Positions 6,519-13,847 of a stretch of 19,353 nt of DNA are shown one piece after another. The translations under genes and the position numbers were made by a program. Source of the stretch: DASUAS01 sp036271015 (lineage in GTDB: Bacteria > Actinomycetota > Acidimicrobiia > IMCC26256 > DASPTH01); contig DATBBL010000079.1 in the NCBI GenBank assembly GCA_036271015.1, positions 1-19,353 on the forward strand, read 5' to 3'. Below the pieces are notes generated by a model. That model ran no database searches and was not told the DNA's origin. It saw nothing but the letters and a program-made list of their open reading frames with translations. How positions within the stretch are numbered: the first letter of the stretch is position 1; each line of letters starts with the position of its first letter.

Positions 6519-6685
6519 CAGGCCCCGTCGGGGCTGACACCGAGGACGGCGAGCGCGACGATGGCGATGGCGATGAGCACCACGACCATCAGCGACGCCG
6601 CGACGAGCATCGCGAAGTGCTGCTTCCCGGGTGACGCTTCTGCGTACCAGGTCCGAGCATCGCGATGTCGGCTCGTCCGGTCCAC
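6515..6685 (-). CDS. 56-residue single-helix membrane protein
   Basis: The GTG start gives a charged N-terminus (VDRTSRHRDARTWYAEASPG) followed by a strong transmembrane segment, MLVAASLMVVVLIAIAIVAL (about 26-45), and the short tail GVSPDGAW. The likely orientation is N-terminus inside. GGGGA lies 8 bases upstream of the GTG. The gene begins 27 bases from repeat copy A and leads a chain of overlapping small ORFs. The tail matches a plus-strand ORF near 5990-6030. No family is recognised; a stress or toxin-like small membrane protein is possible but unproven. Confidence 0.5.
   Translation of the reverse strand: MDRTSRHRDARTWYAEASPGKQHFAMLVAASLMVVVLIAIAIVALAVLGVSPDGAW
6521..6560 (-). repeat. 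Right copy of the 40-bp diverged inverted repeat (partner at 5993-6032)
   Basis: Encodes VALAVLGVSPDGA of the 56-residue membrane protein. The similarity to 5993-6032 is described at that entry. Confidence 0.45.
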
Positions 6686-6712
6686 GGCACCGCATCCCCA
6701 CTTGGCGCAGAG

Positions 6713-6845
6713 GTCGGGCCCGGGTAGGGCGGTCAGCTACCCAAGCCGAGAGGCCTCCCGGCAGCGACACCCCGGGCCCGACACCGAGACCCTCGCCCCA
6801 TCCCCATGAGACCAGCATGAGCAACACCAGTAGCGGCCCGGCCCG
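6713..6845. repeat. Structured repeat, copy A (133 bp)
   Basis: The first 70 bases fold on a perfect 12-bp stem, GTCGGGCCCGGG (6713-6724) with CCCGGGCCCGAC (6771-6782), around a 46-base interior. The interior includes the hairpin GCC-GAGA-GGC and possibly GGGTAG/CTACCC. A conserved 3' part follows, with ATGAGACC (6806) and CATGA (6816). Copy B at 14634-14765 has the same stem, the same 46-base interior length and the same 23-base spacing to ATGAGACC, at about 77 percent identity by hand. In copy B the small hairpin is rewritten as GGC-AAGA-GCC, still paired. Reading the repeat as protein on either strand does not give a codon-like substitution pattern, so RNA or DNA structure is the likelier constraint. 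It lies between divergent small-membrane-protein ORFs. Confidence 0.7.
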
Positions 6846-6876
6846 GGCCGGCGCATCGAGGCGGCGCGCGTGGTGA
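6817..6876 (+). CDS. 19-codon ORF coupled to a small membrane protein
   Basis: Reads MSNTSSGPARAGASRRRAW. Its ATG overlaps the end of a 4-codon ORF (MRPA, from 6806) as ATGA, and its stop overlaps the next start as GTGA. It begins inside the 3' part of repeat copy A. It may be a leader rather than a functional peptide. Confidence 0.25.
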   Translation: MSNTSSGPARAGASRRRAW

Positions 6877-7028
6877 GACCGCGGGACACCCCGTGGACCA
6901 CCCTGCTGATCCTGCTGTTCGCCATCGCGGTCGTCGGCTTCGTCGCCTACGTCTACAAGGAGTCGGAGCCGTCACCGCCGCCCCCGACGCCAGTCCCCGT
7001 GCCGACGGTCGCCCCGGCCGCGCCGTGA
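6873..7028 (+). CDS. 51-residue single-helix membrane protein with proline-rich tail
   Basis: From GTG 6873 (or GTG 6870) it reads VRPRDTPW, a transmembrane helix TTLLILLFAIAVVGFVAYVY (about 9-28), the charged KESE, and a proline-rich tail (31-51). The positive N-terminus predicts N-in, with the tail outside. It overlaps a 19-codon ORF at GTGA and is followed 16 bases later by a strong terminator hairpin, which supports a real transcription unit. No family is recognised. Confidence 0.5.
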   Translation: MRPRDTPWTTLLILLFAIAVVGFVAYVYKESEPSPPPPTPVPVPTVAPAAP

Positions 7029-7044
7029 CCACAGTGCGCCAACG

Positions 7045-7079
7045 CGACGGGACCCCGGCTGGAAGCCAGGGTCCCGTCG
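7045..7079 (+). terminator. Strong hairpin terminator after the 51-residue gene
   Basis: CGACGGGACCC (7045-7055) pairs perfectly with GGGTCCCGTCG (7069-7079). An inner GGCT/AGCC extends the stem across one mismatch to a 3-base loop. No T-tract follows, which is common for high-GC actinobacterial terminators. 7080-7258 shows no gene. Confidence 0.6.
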
Positions 7080-7258
7080 TACCGCTCCTACCCGCTGCTG
7101 TTTGAGAGGCCGCTCGGCCTCCTGCGAATACGCGCGACCTTCTCAGGCCGTCGGCGACGAATTGGTTCAAGCGGACGCAGCCAAGTGGTCGAGGGATTCG
7201 TCAACGGGTGAATCGCCCGTGTTGATGGGAGGGTGACCCATCCCTGGAGGATTCGCAC

Positions 7259-7453
7259 ATGAACGTGTTCGTGTTCCGTACTTGGCTGCAGGCGAAGTTC
7301 GGCAAGGACGAGGAAGGCGCGTCGATGGTGGAGTACATCCTCCTCGTCGCGCTCATCGCGCTCGCGGTCATCGCCGCGGTCGTGTTCCTCAAAGACCAGG
7401 TGAACAGCAAGTTCAACCAGGCCGGCAGCCAACTCAGCAGCTCCGGTTCCTGA
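7259..7453 (+). CDS. flp: Flp-family type IVb pilin (orphan)
   Basis: 64 residues. This is the structural subunit of Flp/Tad pili, processed by a TadV/CpaA-type prepilin peptidase and assembled in the envelope. The motif KDEEG|ASMVEYILLVALIALAV (16-37) shows the cleavage Gly20, Glu25 at +5, Tyr26 at +6 and the hydrophobic assembly helix, followed by a polar tail. GGAGG (7246-7250) lies 8 bases before the ATG. No tad/cpa secretion gene is within the window on either side. Strong hairpins upstream and downstream make it a single-gene unit. Abundant monocistronic expression would fit a major pilin. Confidence 0.93.
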   Translation: MNVFVFRTWLQAKFGKDEEGASMVEYILLVALIALAVIAAVVFLKDQVNSKFNQAGSQLSSSGS

Positions 7454-7481
7454 GACGACGCTTCAGCACGACTGTTCGGGG

Positions 7482-7513
7482 GCCCCTGGCCTGACGACGA
7501 GTCAGCCAGGGGC
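7482..7513 (+). terminator. Hairpin terminator after the Flp pilin gene
   Basis: GCCCCTGG (7482-7489) pairs with CCAGGGGC (7506-7513). After a bulged C, CTGAC pairs with GTCAG around a 5-base loop. It starts 29 bases past the pilin stop and has no T-tract. Confidence 0.6.
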
Positions 7514-7524
7514 TCTCCGCAGTT

Positions 7525-7570
7525 GCCGGCGGGCAGATCCTCATCGGGCACCAGCAGTCCTCCCGCCGGC
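7525..7570 (+). promoter_or_regulatory. 9-bp inverted repeat just upstream of the LLM oxidoreductase
   Basis: GCCGGCGGG (7525-7533) and CCCGCCGGC (7562-7570) are perfect inverted repeats with a 28-base spacer, ending 9 bases before the ATG at 7580. It could be an operator or a leader fold masking the start, which has no Shine-Dalgarno sequence. It could also be a second terminator. Confidence 0.3.
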
Positions 7571-7579
7571 TGGGTTTGA

Positions 7580-8515
7580 ATGAGGGCCATGCCATCGATC
7601 CGGCTCGGCGCGTTCCCGCCGCTCCAAGGGCCGACCCCCGCCCCGGAGACCGTGACCACCTTCGCGCGCGCCGCGGCGCTCGCCGGTCTCGATCACGTCT
7701 GCACCGCTGACCACGTGAGCTTCTTCGTGGGCGCGGGGACGGACGGCCTCCTGAGCGCGACCGCGCTGGCGATGACCGACGCCACGATCCCGATCTACGT
7801 GGCGGTCTACCTGCTCCCGCTCCGCCATCCCACGCTCGTCGCCCGCCAGGTCGCCGACCTCGAGCTGCTCGCGCCGGGCCGGCTCGTCCTGGGGCTCGGC
7901 ATCGGCGGTGAGGACCCGCACGAGTACACGGTCTGTGGTGTGGATCCGCGCACACGTGGCCGTCGCATGGACGAGTGCCTCCAGGTGCTGCGCTTGCTGC
8001 TCGCCGGTACGCCGGTCACGTTCCACGGCGAGTTCTTCGATCTCGACGACGCGCTCATCCTGCCGGCGCCGCCCTCGCCGGTGCCGTTGATCGTCGGCGG
8101 ACGGTCCGACGCCGCGGTGCGGCGCGCAGCGCGGCTCGGTGACGGTTGGATCGGCGTGTGGAACTCGGCGAGGCGATACGCGGAGGTGGTGGCGTCGATC
8201 GACGAACAGGCCGCCGCCGCCGGACGCGCCGACCACCCCCGCGCCCACGCCATGCAGGTCTGGTGCGGCATCGCGGACGATCGCGGAGAAGCCCGCACCC
8301 TCGTGTCCACCGCGATGGAGGGCTTCTACCAGATCCCGTTCGACCGCTTCGAGCGGTACTCGCCGTTCGGCACGCCCGCCGACATCGCGGAGTTCCTGGT
8401 CCCGTACGTCGAGGCCGGCTGCACGACGTTCAACCTCATCCCTCAGTCACCCGACGTCGACACCGCGGTCGCCGGTGCGGCCGAGGTCAAGCGACTGCTG
8501 AGTGCGAGCGCCTGA
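7580..8515 (+). CDS. LLM-class F420-dependent oxidoreductase
   Basis: 311 residues; luciferase-like TIM barrel, normal length for F420-dependent monooxygenase or reductase relatives. Seen in order: TADHV (42-46), LRHPTLVARQVADLELLAPG (81-100) then RLVLGLGIGG (101-110), GRRMDECLQVLRLLLAG (127-143), FHGEFFDL (148-155), VPLIVGGRSDAAVRRAARLG and DGWIG. These form the cofactor-binding framework. F420 rather than FMN is inferred from the actinobacterial context. ATG 7580 is used; ATG 7589 is also possible, and neither has a good ribosome site. The VOC gene 41 bases downstream is probably co-transcribed. The substrate is unknown. Confidence 0.9.
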   Translation: MRAMPSIRLGAFPPLQGPTPAPETVTTFARAAALAGLDHVCTADHVSFFVGAGTDGLLSATALAMTDATIPIYVAVYLLPLRHPTLVARQVADLELLAPGRLVLGLGIGGEDPHEYTVCGVDPRTRGRRMDECLQVLRLLLAGTPVTFHGEFFDLDDALILPAPPSPVPLIVGGRSDAAVRRAARLGDGWIGVWNSARRYAEVVASIDEQAAAAGRADHPRAHAMQVWCGIADDRGEARTLVSTAMEGFYQIPFDRFERYSPFGTPADIAEFLVPYVEAGCTTFNLIPQSPDVDTAVAGAAEVKRLLSASA

Positions 8516-8556
8516 CCGCGCCGATGAGTTCACGGGCGCCCGCCAGTCCTCACTCC

Positions 8557-8937
8557 ATGACTACGAACGTGTTCACCAACGTCAGGAGTGTGGCCGTGCC
8601 GGTCACCGACCAGGACCGCACCAAGTCCGTGCTGGAGCAGTTGGGCTTCACGGTCTCGATGGACACCGAGTTGCAGCCCGGCTTCCGCTGGATCGAGATG
8701 GACCTACCGGCGGGAGACGTCTCGGTGTCACTGGTCCGGACCGGACCCGAGCTCCCGACCGGCATCGACACCGGAATCCGTCTGGCGACCGACGACGCGC
8801 GAGCCGCGCAGGCGGCCGTCGCCGCGGCCGGCCTCGACGTCGGCGACCTCCTCGACTGGCCCGACGTGCCGCTGATGTTCTCGTTCGTCGACCCCGACGG
8901 GAACCGCTTCTACGTGAGCGAGACGTCCGCGCCCTAG
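8557..8937 (+). CDS. VOC-fold (glyoxalase/bleomycin-resistance-like) protein
   Basis: 126 residues, one VOC domain: VRSVAVPVTDQDRTKSVLEQ (9-28) opens the first beta-alpha-beta unit, and FSFVDPDGNRFYVSET closes the last, with the usual terminal Glu. The first strand has no His or Glu where metal-binding members carry a ligand, so it may be a non-catalytic binder or use a different metal set. It follows the LLM oxidoreductase closely in the same direction. The ATG at 8557 has no clear Shine-Dalgarno sequence, consistent with translation as part of that unit. Confidence 0.88.
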   Translation: MTTNVFTNVRSVAVPVTDQDRTKSVLEQLGFTVSMDTELQPGFRWIEMDLPAGDVSVSLVRTGPELPTGIDTGIRLATDDARAAQAAVAAAGLDVGDLLDWPDVPLMFSFVDPDGNRFYVSETSAP

Positions 8938-8981
8938 CGATCACCCGCACCGAAGCCTCGAACCCGGTCCGGGCCGAGCAA

Positions 8982-9006
8982 CGCTCCGCGGTGGAACGCC
9001 GGAGCG
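8982..9006 (+). terminator. Hairpin after the VOC gene
   Basis: CGCTCCG (8982-8988) pairs with CGGAGCG (9000-9006) around an 11-base loop, 45 bases past the stop. No T-tract. Confidence 0.4.
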
Positions 9007-9058
9007 GGCATCCTGTACGCAGCTCGTGTGTCGCGGGACCGGGTCGGGAGCGCAGGCT

Positions 9059-9225
9059 GTGGGGTTGGTCAAGTGGTGGCGCGGCGCCGGTTCCACGGTC
9101 CGGCGTTGGGAGGCGACCCTCGACGACCGAGCTCCCGGGTGGGAAGTGGCGGCGAACGCTCGTGCCGCGGCGGCGGAGGCGCAGGTCAAGCAGGCGACGA
9201 TCGACGGCGCGCGTCGCGCACTGTC
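9059..9225 (+). other. Coding-like segment in a different frame, possibly the lost N-terminus of the next protein
   Basis: From GTG 9059 this frame reads VGLVKWWRGAGSTVRRWEAT, and further on RAPGWEVAANARAAAAEAQV and KQATIDGARRAL, with about 84 percent G or C at third positions. After about 9225 the same frame becomes arginine- and cysteine-rich nonsense, while the neighbouring frame becomes a clean membrane protein. This looks like one protein split by a 1-base or 2-base frame change: a true frameshift, programmed slippage or a sequencing error. It could also be a short separate ORF overlapping the next gene. Confidence 0.4.
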
Positions 9226-9873
9226 GTGGTGGAGGCGGCCGCGTTCTCGGGAATCGGAGCGGCGGTGCTGCTGTCGCTGTCGGTGTACCTGCTGGCTCGA
9301 CAGCCCGGGGTCGGGTCCTCGACCGCCGACCTGGGGTGGTACGCGAACTCCGATAACCGTTTCACCGTCTTCGTCGGACTGAACCTCGCCCCGTTCGGGA
9401 TCGTCGCGTTCTTGTGGTTCATGGCGGTGGTCCGTCGCCGCCTGGGGGAGCGAGAGGATCAGTTCTTCTCGACGGTCTTTCTCGGCAGTGGGATCGCGTT
9501 CGGGCTGCTCACGATCGCCGCCGCGACCTGCGCGGCGGCGCCGACGCTGGTCGTGCATTTCGGGGGGCGGGCCAACCTCGACGAGGGCACGGTCGCGCTC
9601 GCCCATTCTCTGTGGTTCGGCCTCTGGGGTGTGAGCGCGTCGCGCCTCGTCGGAGTCTTCATGGCCGCCACCTCAACGATCGGGCTGCGGTTCGGAGCTC
9701 TCCCGCGATGGCTGGCGCGCCTCGGTCTGCTGTTCGGCGTGGTGCTCGGCATCACCGGCGCGTTCGCAGGCCCGCTCGACTTCCTGTTCCCGGCGTGGCT
9801 CGTCATCGTCAGCATCACGCTGCTGTTCACTCGCCGTCGACGAGATCGCGCGGGTGCTGAGGTCGAGCCGTGA
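9226..9873 (+). CDS. Multi-pass membrane protein of unknown function
   Basis: 215 residues from GTG 9226, with about six hydrophobic helices: FSGIGAAVLLSLSVYLLA (near 6-24), LNLAPFGIVAFLWFMAVV (near 50-67), FSTVFLGSGIAFGLLTIAAA (near 80-100), a helix around LWFGLWGVSASRLVGVFMA, LARLGLLFGVVLGITGAFA, and FLFPAWLVIVSITLLF before a basic tail. The block NLAPFGIVAFLWFMAVVRRR plus EDQFFSTVFLGSG resembles a family of uncharacterised actinobacterial membrane proteins that I recall without a name. The frame is open back to 9028, but the residues before 9226 there are arginine- and glycine-rich and look non-coding. The start has no ribosome site, which fits a missing N-terminus or coupling to the upstream frame. 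Confidence 0.7.
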   Translation: MVEAAAFSGIGAAVLLSLSVYLLARQPGVGSSTADLGWYANSDNRFTVFVGLNLAPFGIVAFLWFMAVVRRRLGEREDQFFSTVFLGSGIAFGLLTIAAATCAAAPTLVVHFGGRANLDEGTVALAHSLWFGLWGVSASRLVGVFMAATSTIGLRFGALPRWLARLGLLFGVVLGITGAFAGPLDFLFPAWLVIVSITLLFTRRRRDRAGAEVEP

Positions 9874-9874
9874 T

Positions 9875-9914
9875 CCTGCACAGATGCCGCACCGTGCTTG
9901 CCGTACCGTGCAGG
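9875..9914. terminator. Weak inverted repeat between convergent genes
   Basis: CCTGCAC (9875-9881) and GTGCAGG (9908-9914) are perfect inverted repeats, and the 26-base interior contains further GCAC/GTGC pairing. The position right after the membrane-protein stop, facing the end of the cyclase gene, suits a bidirectional terminator. Confidence 0.35.
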
Positions 9915-10008
9915 GGCAGCCCAGCAAGTGGTCGGCTGAGCGTTCTGGCACACATCCTGCCGGCGGATGGCCGCGCTCGGAGCGCAGCTGCCGCGGCGAG
10001 AAGGATGG

Positions 10009-12807
10009 CTACGTCTTCGAGAGGTCGGCCGCAGTCGCCAGCATCTCGTCGATCGCGGTCAGCATGGTGTCGAGAGTTCCGTCGAGCGACATCGCCGCGC
10101 CTTGCGAGATCGCATCCTCGTACTGGTCGGCGCCGAGCTGCGCGCGGACTGCCGCCAACTGGTCCGCGAGTTGCTGTCGGTCGTCGGGCGCGGTCACCGC
10201 GGGGAAGATGGATGCGTAGGGGCCTCTGGTCAGGACCCCGGCGAGCACCGCGGCGGTGCGGGGTCGGTCGAAATCGGCGAGCACCCCGGCCAAGAGCGCG
10301 GCGGCGGTGACTGCGGTGAACGTTCCGTGATCGCGCGCACGTACCGCGGCGTCCCGCAGCGCGTGCAGGGCGGTTCCCCACGCCTGTTCCGCTTGGCTCA
10401 GCCGGACGGTCACGACGAGAGCGTTGTAGGCACCCTGTCGGATGAGGAGCCCGGTTGGGCCTTCGATCATCGAGATCTCGTCGAGGGCGGCGCGTGCAGT
10501 GTCCGGATCGGCGCAAACCGTGACCTGCCCGAGCACGCTGAGCGCCTGGGCAAGGCGGAGTGGGAACTCGGCCTCACGCGCGAGGCTCACTGCCTGCTCA
10601 GCGTGGCGCCGAGCAGTGGCGTTGTCGCCGGCGGCGAGCTCGATACGAGCTGCGTGGTATTCGAAGAACGAACGGCCGTGTGCAGCGTCGAAGTGACTCA
10701 TCGCTTCTTCGACGACCTGGCGGGCCTCGTCGAAACGACCGCGGGCGATGGCGCAGAAGATCAGCACGCTGTACGCCATCGGCGTCTCGCCGGCGGGCAC
10801 GATCGATGCGCTCCGTACGCCGGCGAGGGCACGATGGGCCAGCTCCTCCGCCTGCGCCAGATCACCTTCGAGGAAGAGCGCGTCGGCGGCGAGGCCGGCC
10901 AGGATGGCGCCTTCGAACTCCGGATGGGCGTGAGCGGCGCGTTCGAGGAGACGGCTGGCGCTGGTCAAGAGACCGGCGTCGCGCCTCGCTTGAGGCCCGG
11001 CACCGGAGAAGACCACCGCGATGCGAAGAGCGAGCTCGTCGTCGCCGGGCCCGGGCGAATCGAGGGCCCATGAGATGGCCGCCCGGGTGTCGTCGGTATC
11101 GAGCAGGCCGTTTCGAAAGGCCGTGTCGACACCGACGCCGGTGAGCAACGCCGCTCCCCGCAGCTCGGCCCGCTCCGCGTAGTGGCCGGCGTGGCGGCGT
11201 CGTACCGCATCCGCCTCGCCGCTCTCCTCGAGTCGATCACGGGCGTACGCGCGTAGCGTCTCGAGGAGCTGATAGCGACTGGTCGCGGCTTCGAGCTCGA
11301 CAGAGTTCACGATCGACTTGTGCACGAGACCGGCCAGCGCGTCGCGAACGACCCAGCTATCGACATCGACACCGACAACGGCCACGGCGGCTTGCTCGTC
11401 GAACGTGCCGGCGAACACGCCCAAGCGGTCGAAGACGAGCCGTTCGGTCGGGACGAGCAGAGAGTACGACCAGTCGACGGTCGCGCGGAGCGTCTTGTGT
11501 CGCTCCACCGCGGTGCGTCGCCCGCCGGTCAAGAGCCGGAATCGCTCATCGAGGAGCTCCGCGATCTCGGCGGGACGCAACGACGCGACTCGTGACGCTG
11601 CGAGCTCGATGGCGAGCGGGATTCCGTCGAGGCGACGACAGATCTGCGCCACGCTCACGGCATTCGCAGCGGACACGTCGAAGTCTGGCTCGACCGCGCT
11701 CGCCCGCTCGGCGAACAGCTGCACGGCAGCCGTCGAGGTGATCTGCGCGAGGTCGTCGACGTCCGCCGGCAGTGGAAGCGAGCGGACGCGTATCACCCGT
11801 TCACCGGCGACATCGAGCGGCTCCCGACTTGTCGCCAGGATCTGCACGCCGGGACATCCGCCGAGAATCCCGTCCGCGAGATCGCATGCGACATCGAGCA
11901 CGTGCTCGCAGTTGTCGAAGATGAGCAGGGCCCGACGCGAACGCAAGACGTCCTGAATCCTCGCATCGAGCGAGACGCCCGCACGAGCCTGGATCGACAG
12001 GGTGCTCGCCACGACCTGCACCATGGCGTCGGGATCACCTGCCGCGGCCAATTCGCAGAACCAGACGCCATCGGCAAAGTCGCTCAGCACTTCTGCGCCC
12101 ACATGGGTCGCCAGCCGTGTCTTCCCCACACCACCGACCCCGGTCAATGTGACCAGGCGAGCCGAACCCATGGCCTCCCGAATCGCGACGAGCTCGCGTT
12201 CACGCCCCACGAACGACGTCGGCTGTCTGGGAAGATTGGTCGCATGCACGTCAGCCGACGCCAGCGGCGGGAACGCTCCATCCAACCGTGGATGCGATAC
12301 CTGGAACACCCGCTCGGGAACATCGAGGTCGCGTAGCCGGTGCACACCCAGATCGACGAACGCCGTGTCCGCGGGCAGGGTGTCCCGCGCGAGCCCCGCG
12401 GTGGACTCCGAACACACGATCTGGCCGCCGTGCGCCACCGACATCAAGCGGGCAGCCCGATTCAATGCCGTGCCGTAATAGTCGCCGTCGCGGACCTCTC
12501 CCGCCCCTGTGTGAACACCCATGCGCACGCGCAACGGCCCGGGGTCCGACCACGGTTCGGCCGCCAAGGCGAGCTGCGCGGCAACTGCCGCCTCGATCGC
12601 ATCCGACGCGATCGCGAACGCGGCGTGGAACCCATCTCCCGTGGTCTTCACCACATGCCCGCCGAGCGCCTCGATCGCCCCACGCACCAACTCGTCGTGA
12701 CGCGCCAACGCGTCGTGCATCTCGTCGGGATGCTCCTCCCAGAGGCGCGTCGAACCCACGACGTCGGTGAACACGAACGTGACCGTCCCCGACGGCAACT
12801 CAGTCAC
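10009..12807 (-). CDS. Class III nucleotide cyclase domain fused to an NB-ARC-like ATPase (STAND protein)
   Basis: 932 residues. The N-terminal class III cyclase domain (about 5-165) has metal Asp15 in FVFTDVVGST, Asp58 in VKTTGDGFHAAF with a Lys at 54, and Asn116/Arg120 in ALNRAARL. A STAND-type ATPase follows: SFVGREREL, Walker A GVGGVGKT (223-230) and Walker B ALLIFDN (293-299). Then come a winged-helix-like region around HKTLRATVDWSYSLL and a long helical TPR-like C-terminus. Such proteins are numerous in actinobacteria and are thought to couple ligand sensing to signalling. Unlike several mycobacterial relatives, I see no LuxR helix-turn-helix at the end. GTG 12807 is chosen because GGGAGG lies 6 bases upstream; the frame is open to 12849. 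It lies 106 bases after an LLM gene on the same strand. Confidence 0.92.
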   Translation of the reverse strand: MTELPSGTVTFVFTDVVGSTRLWEEHPDEMHDALARHDELVRGAIEALGGHVVKTTGDGFHAAFAIASDAIEAAVAAQLALAAEPWSDPGPLRVRMGVHTGAGEVRDGDYYGTALNRAARLMSVAHGGQIVCSESTAGLARDTLPADTAFVDLGVHRLRDLDVPERVFQVSHPRLDGAFPPLASADVHATNLPRQPTSFVGRERELVAIREAMGSARLVTLTGVGGVGKTRLATHVGAEVLSDFADGVWFCELAAAGDPDAMVQVVASTLSIQARAGVSLDARIQDVLRSRRALLIFDNCEHVLDVACDLADGILGGCPGVQILATSREPLDVAGERVIRVRSLPLPADVDDLAQITSTAAVQLFAERASAVEPDFDVSAANAVSVAQICRRLDGIPLAIELAASRVASLRPAEIAELLDERFRLLTGGRRTAVERHKTLRATVDWSYSLLVPTERLVFDRLGVFAGTFDEQAAVAVVGVDVDSWVVRDALAGLVHKSIVNSVELEAATSRYQLLETLRAYARDRLEESGEADAVRRRHAGHYAERAELRGAALLTGVGVDTAFRNGLLDTDDTRAAISWALDSPGPGDDELALRIAVVFSGAGPQARRDAGLLTSASRLLERAAHAHPEFEGAILAGLAADALFLEGDLAQAEELAHRALAGVRSASIVPAGETPMAYSVLIFCAIARGRFDEARQVVEEAMSHFDAAHGRSFFEYHAARIELAAGDNATARRHAEQAVSLAREAEFPLRLAQALSVLGQVTVCADPDTARAALDEISMIEGPTGLLIRQGAYNALVVTVRLSQAEQAWGTALHALRDAAVRARDHGTFTAVTAAALLAGVLADFDRPRTAAVLAGVLTRGPYASIFPAVTAPDDRQQLADQLAAVRAQLGADQYEDAISQGAAMSLDGTLDTMLTAIDEMLATAADLSKT

Positions 12808-12913
12808 CCGTCCCCTCCCGGTCCGAGCGCAATCCGTCAAGTGAACCACGCAAGAGGACGAGCGTCACCGAACTGGTCGAAGCCGATCCATCGGGACGGG
12901 TCGGCGGCCCGGG

Positions 12914-13798
12914 CTAGCGGCGCTTCGGTTCGATCTCGCGGAGACGGTCGATCGCGGGCCCGAACATCGTTTCGAGCCAGCCGGCCGGATCGGGTCCGAC
13001 CGCGCCCGTGACCAGTGTCGACACGCCGAGATCGGCGAACGCCTCCGCACCGCGGAGCAGGTCGTCGGTCGTGGTGCCGGCGGGGAAGTCGCGGTACCCG
13101 ACCGTGACCTCGATCTCGTCGGGGTCACGGCCGAGCGCGTCGCAGTGCCGTCGAAGGACCTCGAGCTTCTGGGCCACTTCCGGCGGACCGCCGAAGATGT
13201 TGCACGCGTCCGCGTACTGGGCGACCATCCGGAGGGTCTTGCGTTCGCCGGATCCGCCGATCATGATCCGCGGCCGCGGACTGCTCACGGGCATCGGGCT
13301 GCACAGCGTCTCGTCCAGCTGGTAGTGGCGACCGCGGTACGCGCCGTTGTCGTCGCTCCACATCTGGAGGCAGATCTGGATCGCTTCCTCGAGACGTTCG
13401 AAGCGCTCGGCGACCGGCGGAAACGGCACTCCGAGACCGAGGTGCTCGCGCTCGTACCACGCCGCCCCGATGCCCAGCTCGGCTCGCCCGCCCGAGACGA
13501 CGTCGAGCGTCGTGACGGTCTTGGCGAGCAGACCGGGATGGCGATACGTCACCCCGGTCACCAGGGTGCGCAGTCGCAGCGTGCGGGTGCGGCCGGCGAC
13601 GAACCCGAGCGCCGTGTAGCCCTCGAGCATGGGGTCGTCGGCCGGGGCGGCCGCCTCCATCTGGAAGAAGTGGTCCATGACCGAGAGCGTGCGTACGCCC
13701 ATCGCTTCAGCACGCTGAGCAAGGTCGGTGACACCTTCGCCGATGCCGGCCGGACCGCCGGCCCAGTCGAAGCGCCACAGGTGGAAGTCGAGATGCAT
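12914..13798 (-). CDS. LLM-class F420-dependent oxidoreductase
   Basis: 294 residues; luciferase-like TIM barrel. Seen: MDHF (41-44), TYRHPGLLAKTVTTLDVVSG (84-103), GGRAELGIGAAWYEREH (103-119), ERFERLEEAIQICLQMWSDD (131-150), YRGRHYQLDET and PRPRIMIGGSGERKTLRMVA. The GG-x-GERKTLR phosphate-binding loop is typical of F420-dependent members. The ATG at 13798 is preceded 6 bases upstream by TAGAAC, a near-match to a TAnnnT leaderless -10 box, with no Shine-Dalgarno sequence. The gene is divergent from the HAD phosphatase (49 bases between starts) and lies upstream of the cyclase-ATPase. It is clearly different in sequence from the LLM gene at 7580. The substrate is unknown. Confidence 0.92.
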   Translation of the reverse strand: MHLDFHLWRFDWAGGPAGIGEGVTDLAQRAEAMGVRTLSVMDHFFQMEAAAPADDPMLEGYTALGFVAGRTRTLRLRTLVTGVTYRHPGLLAKTVTTLDVVSGGRAELGIGAAWYEREHLGLGVPFPPVAERFERLEEAIQICLQMWSDDNGAYRGRHYQLDETLCSPMPVSSPRPRIMIGGSGERKTLRMVAQYADACNIFGGPPEVAQKLEVLRRHCDALGRDPDEIEVTVGYRDFPAGTTTDDLLRGAEAFADLGVSTLVTGAVGPDPAGWLETMFGPAIDRLREIEPKRR

Positions 13799-13847
13799 GC
13801 CACCGTTCTAGCGCGCTCCTCGCAGTCTCATCGCGGTCACGGAGTGC

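Noticed and set aside
6402..6827. 141-codon minus-strand frame through repeat copy A
   Set aside because: The matching frame in copy B has a stop and the differences are not codon-like, so the repeat is unlikely to be protein-coding. Only the final 38 codons are retained as a separate candidate.
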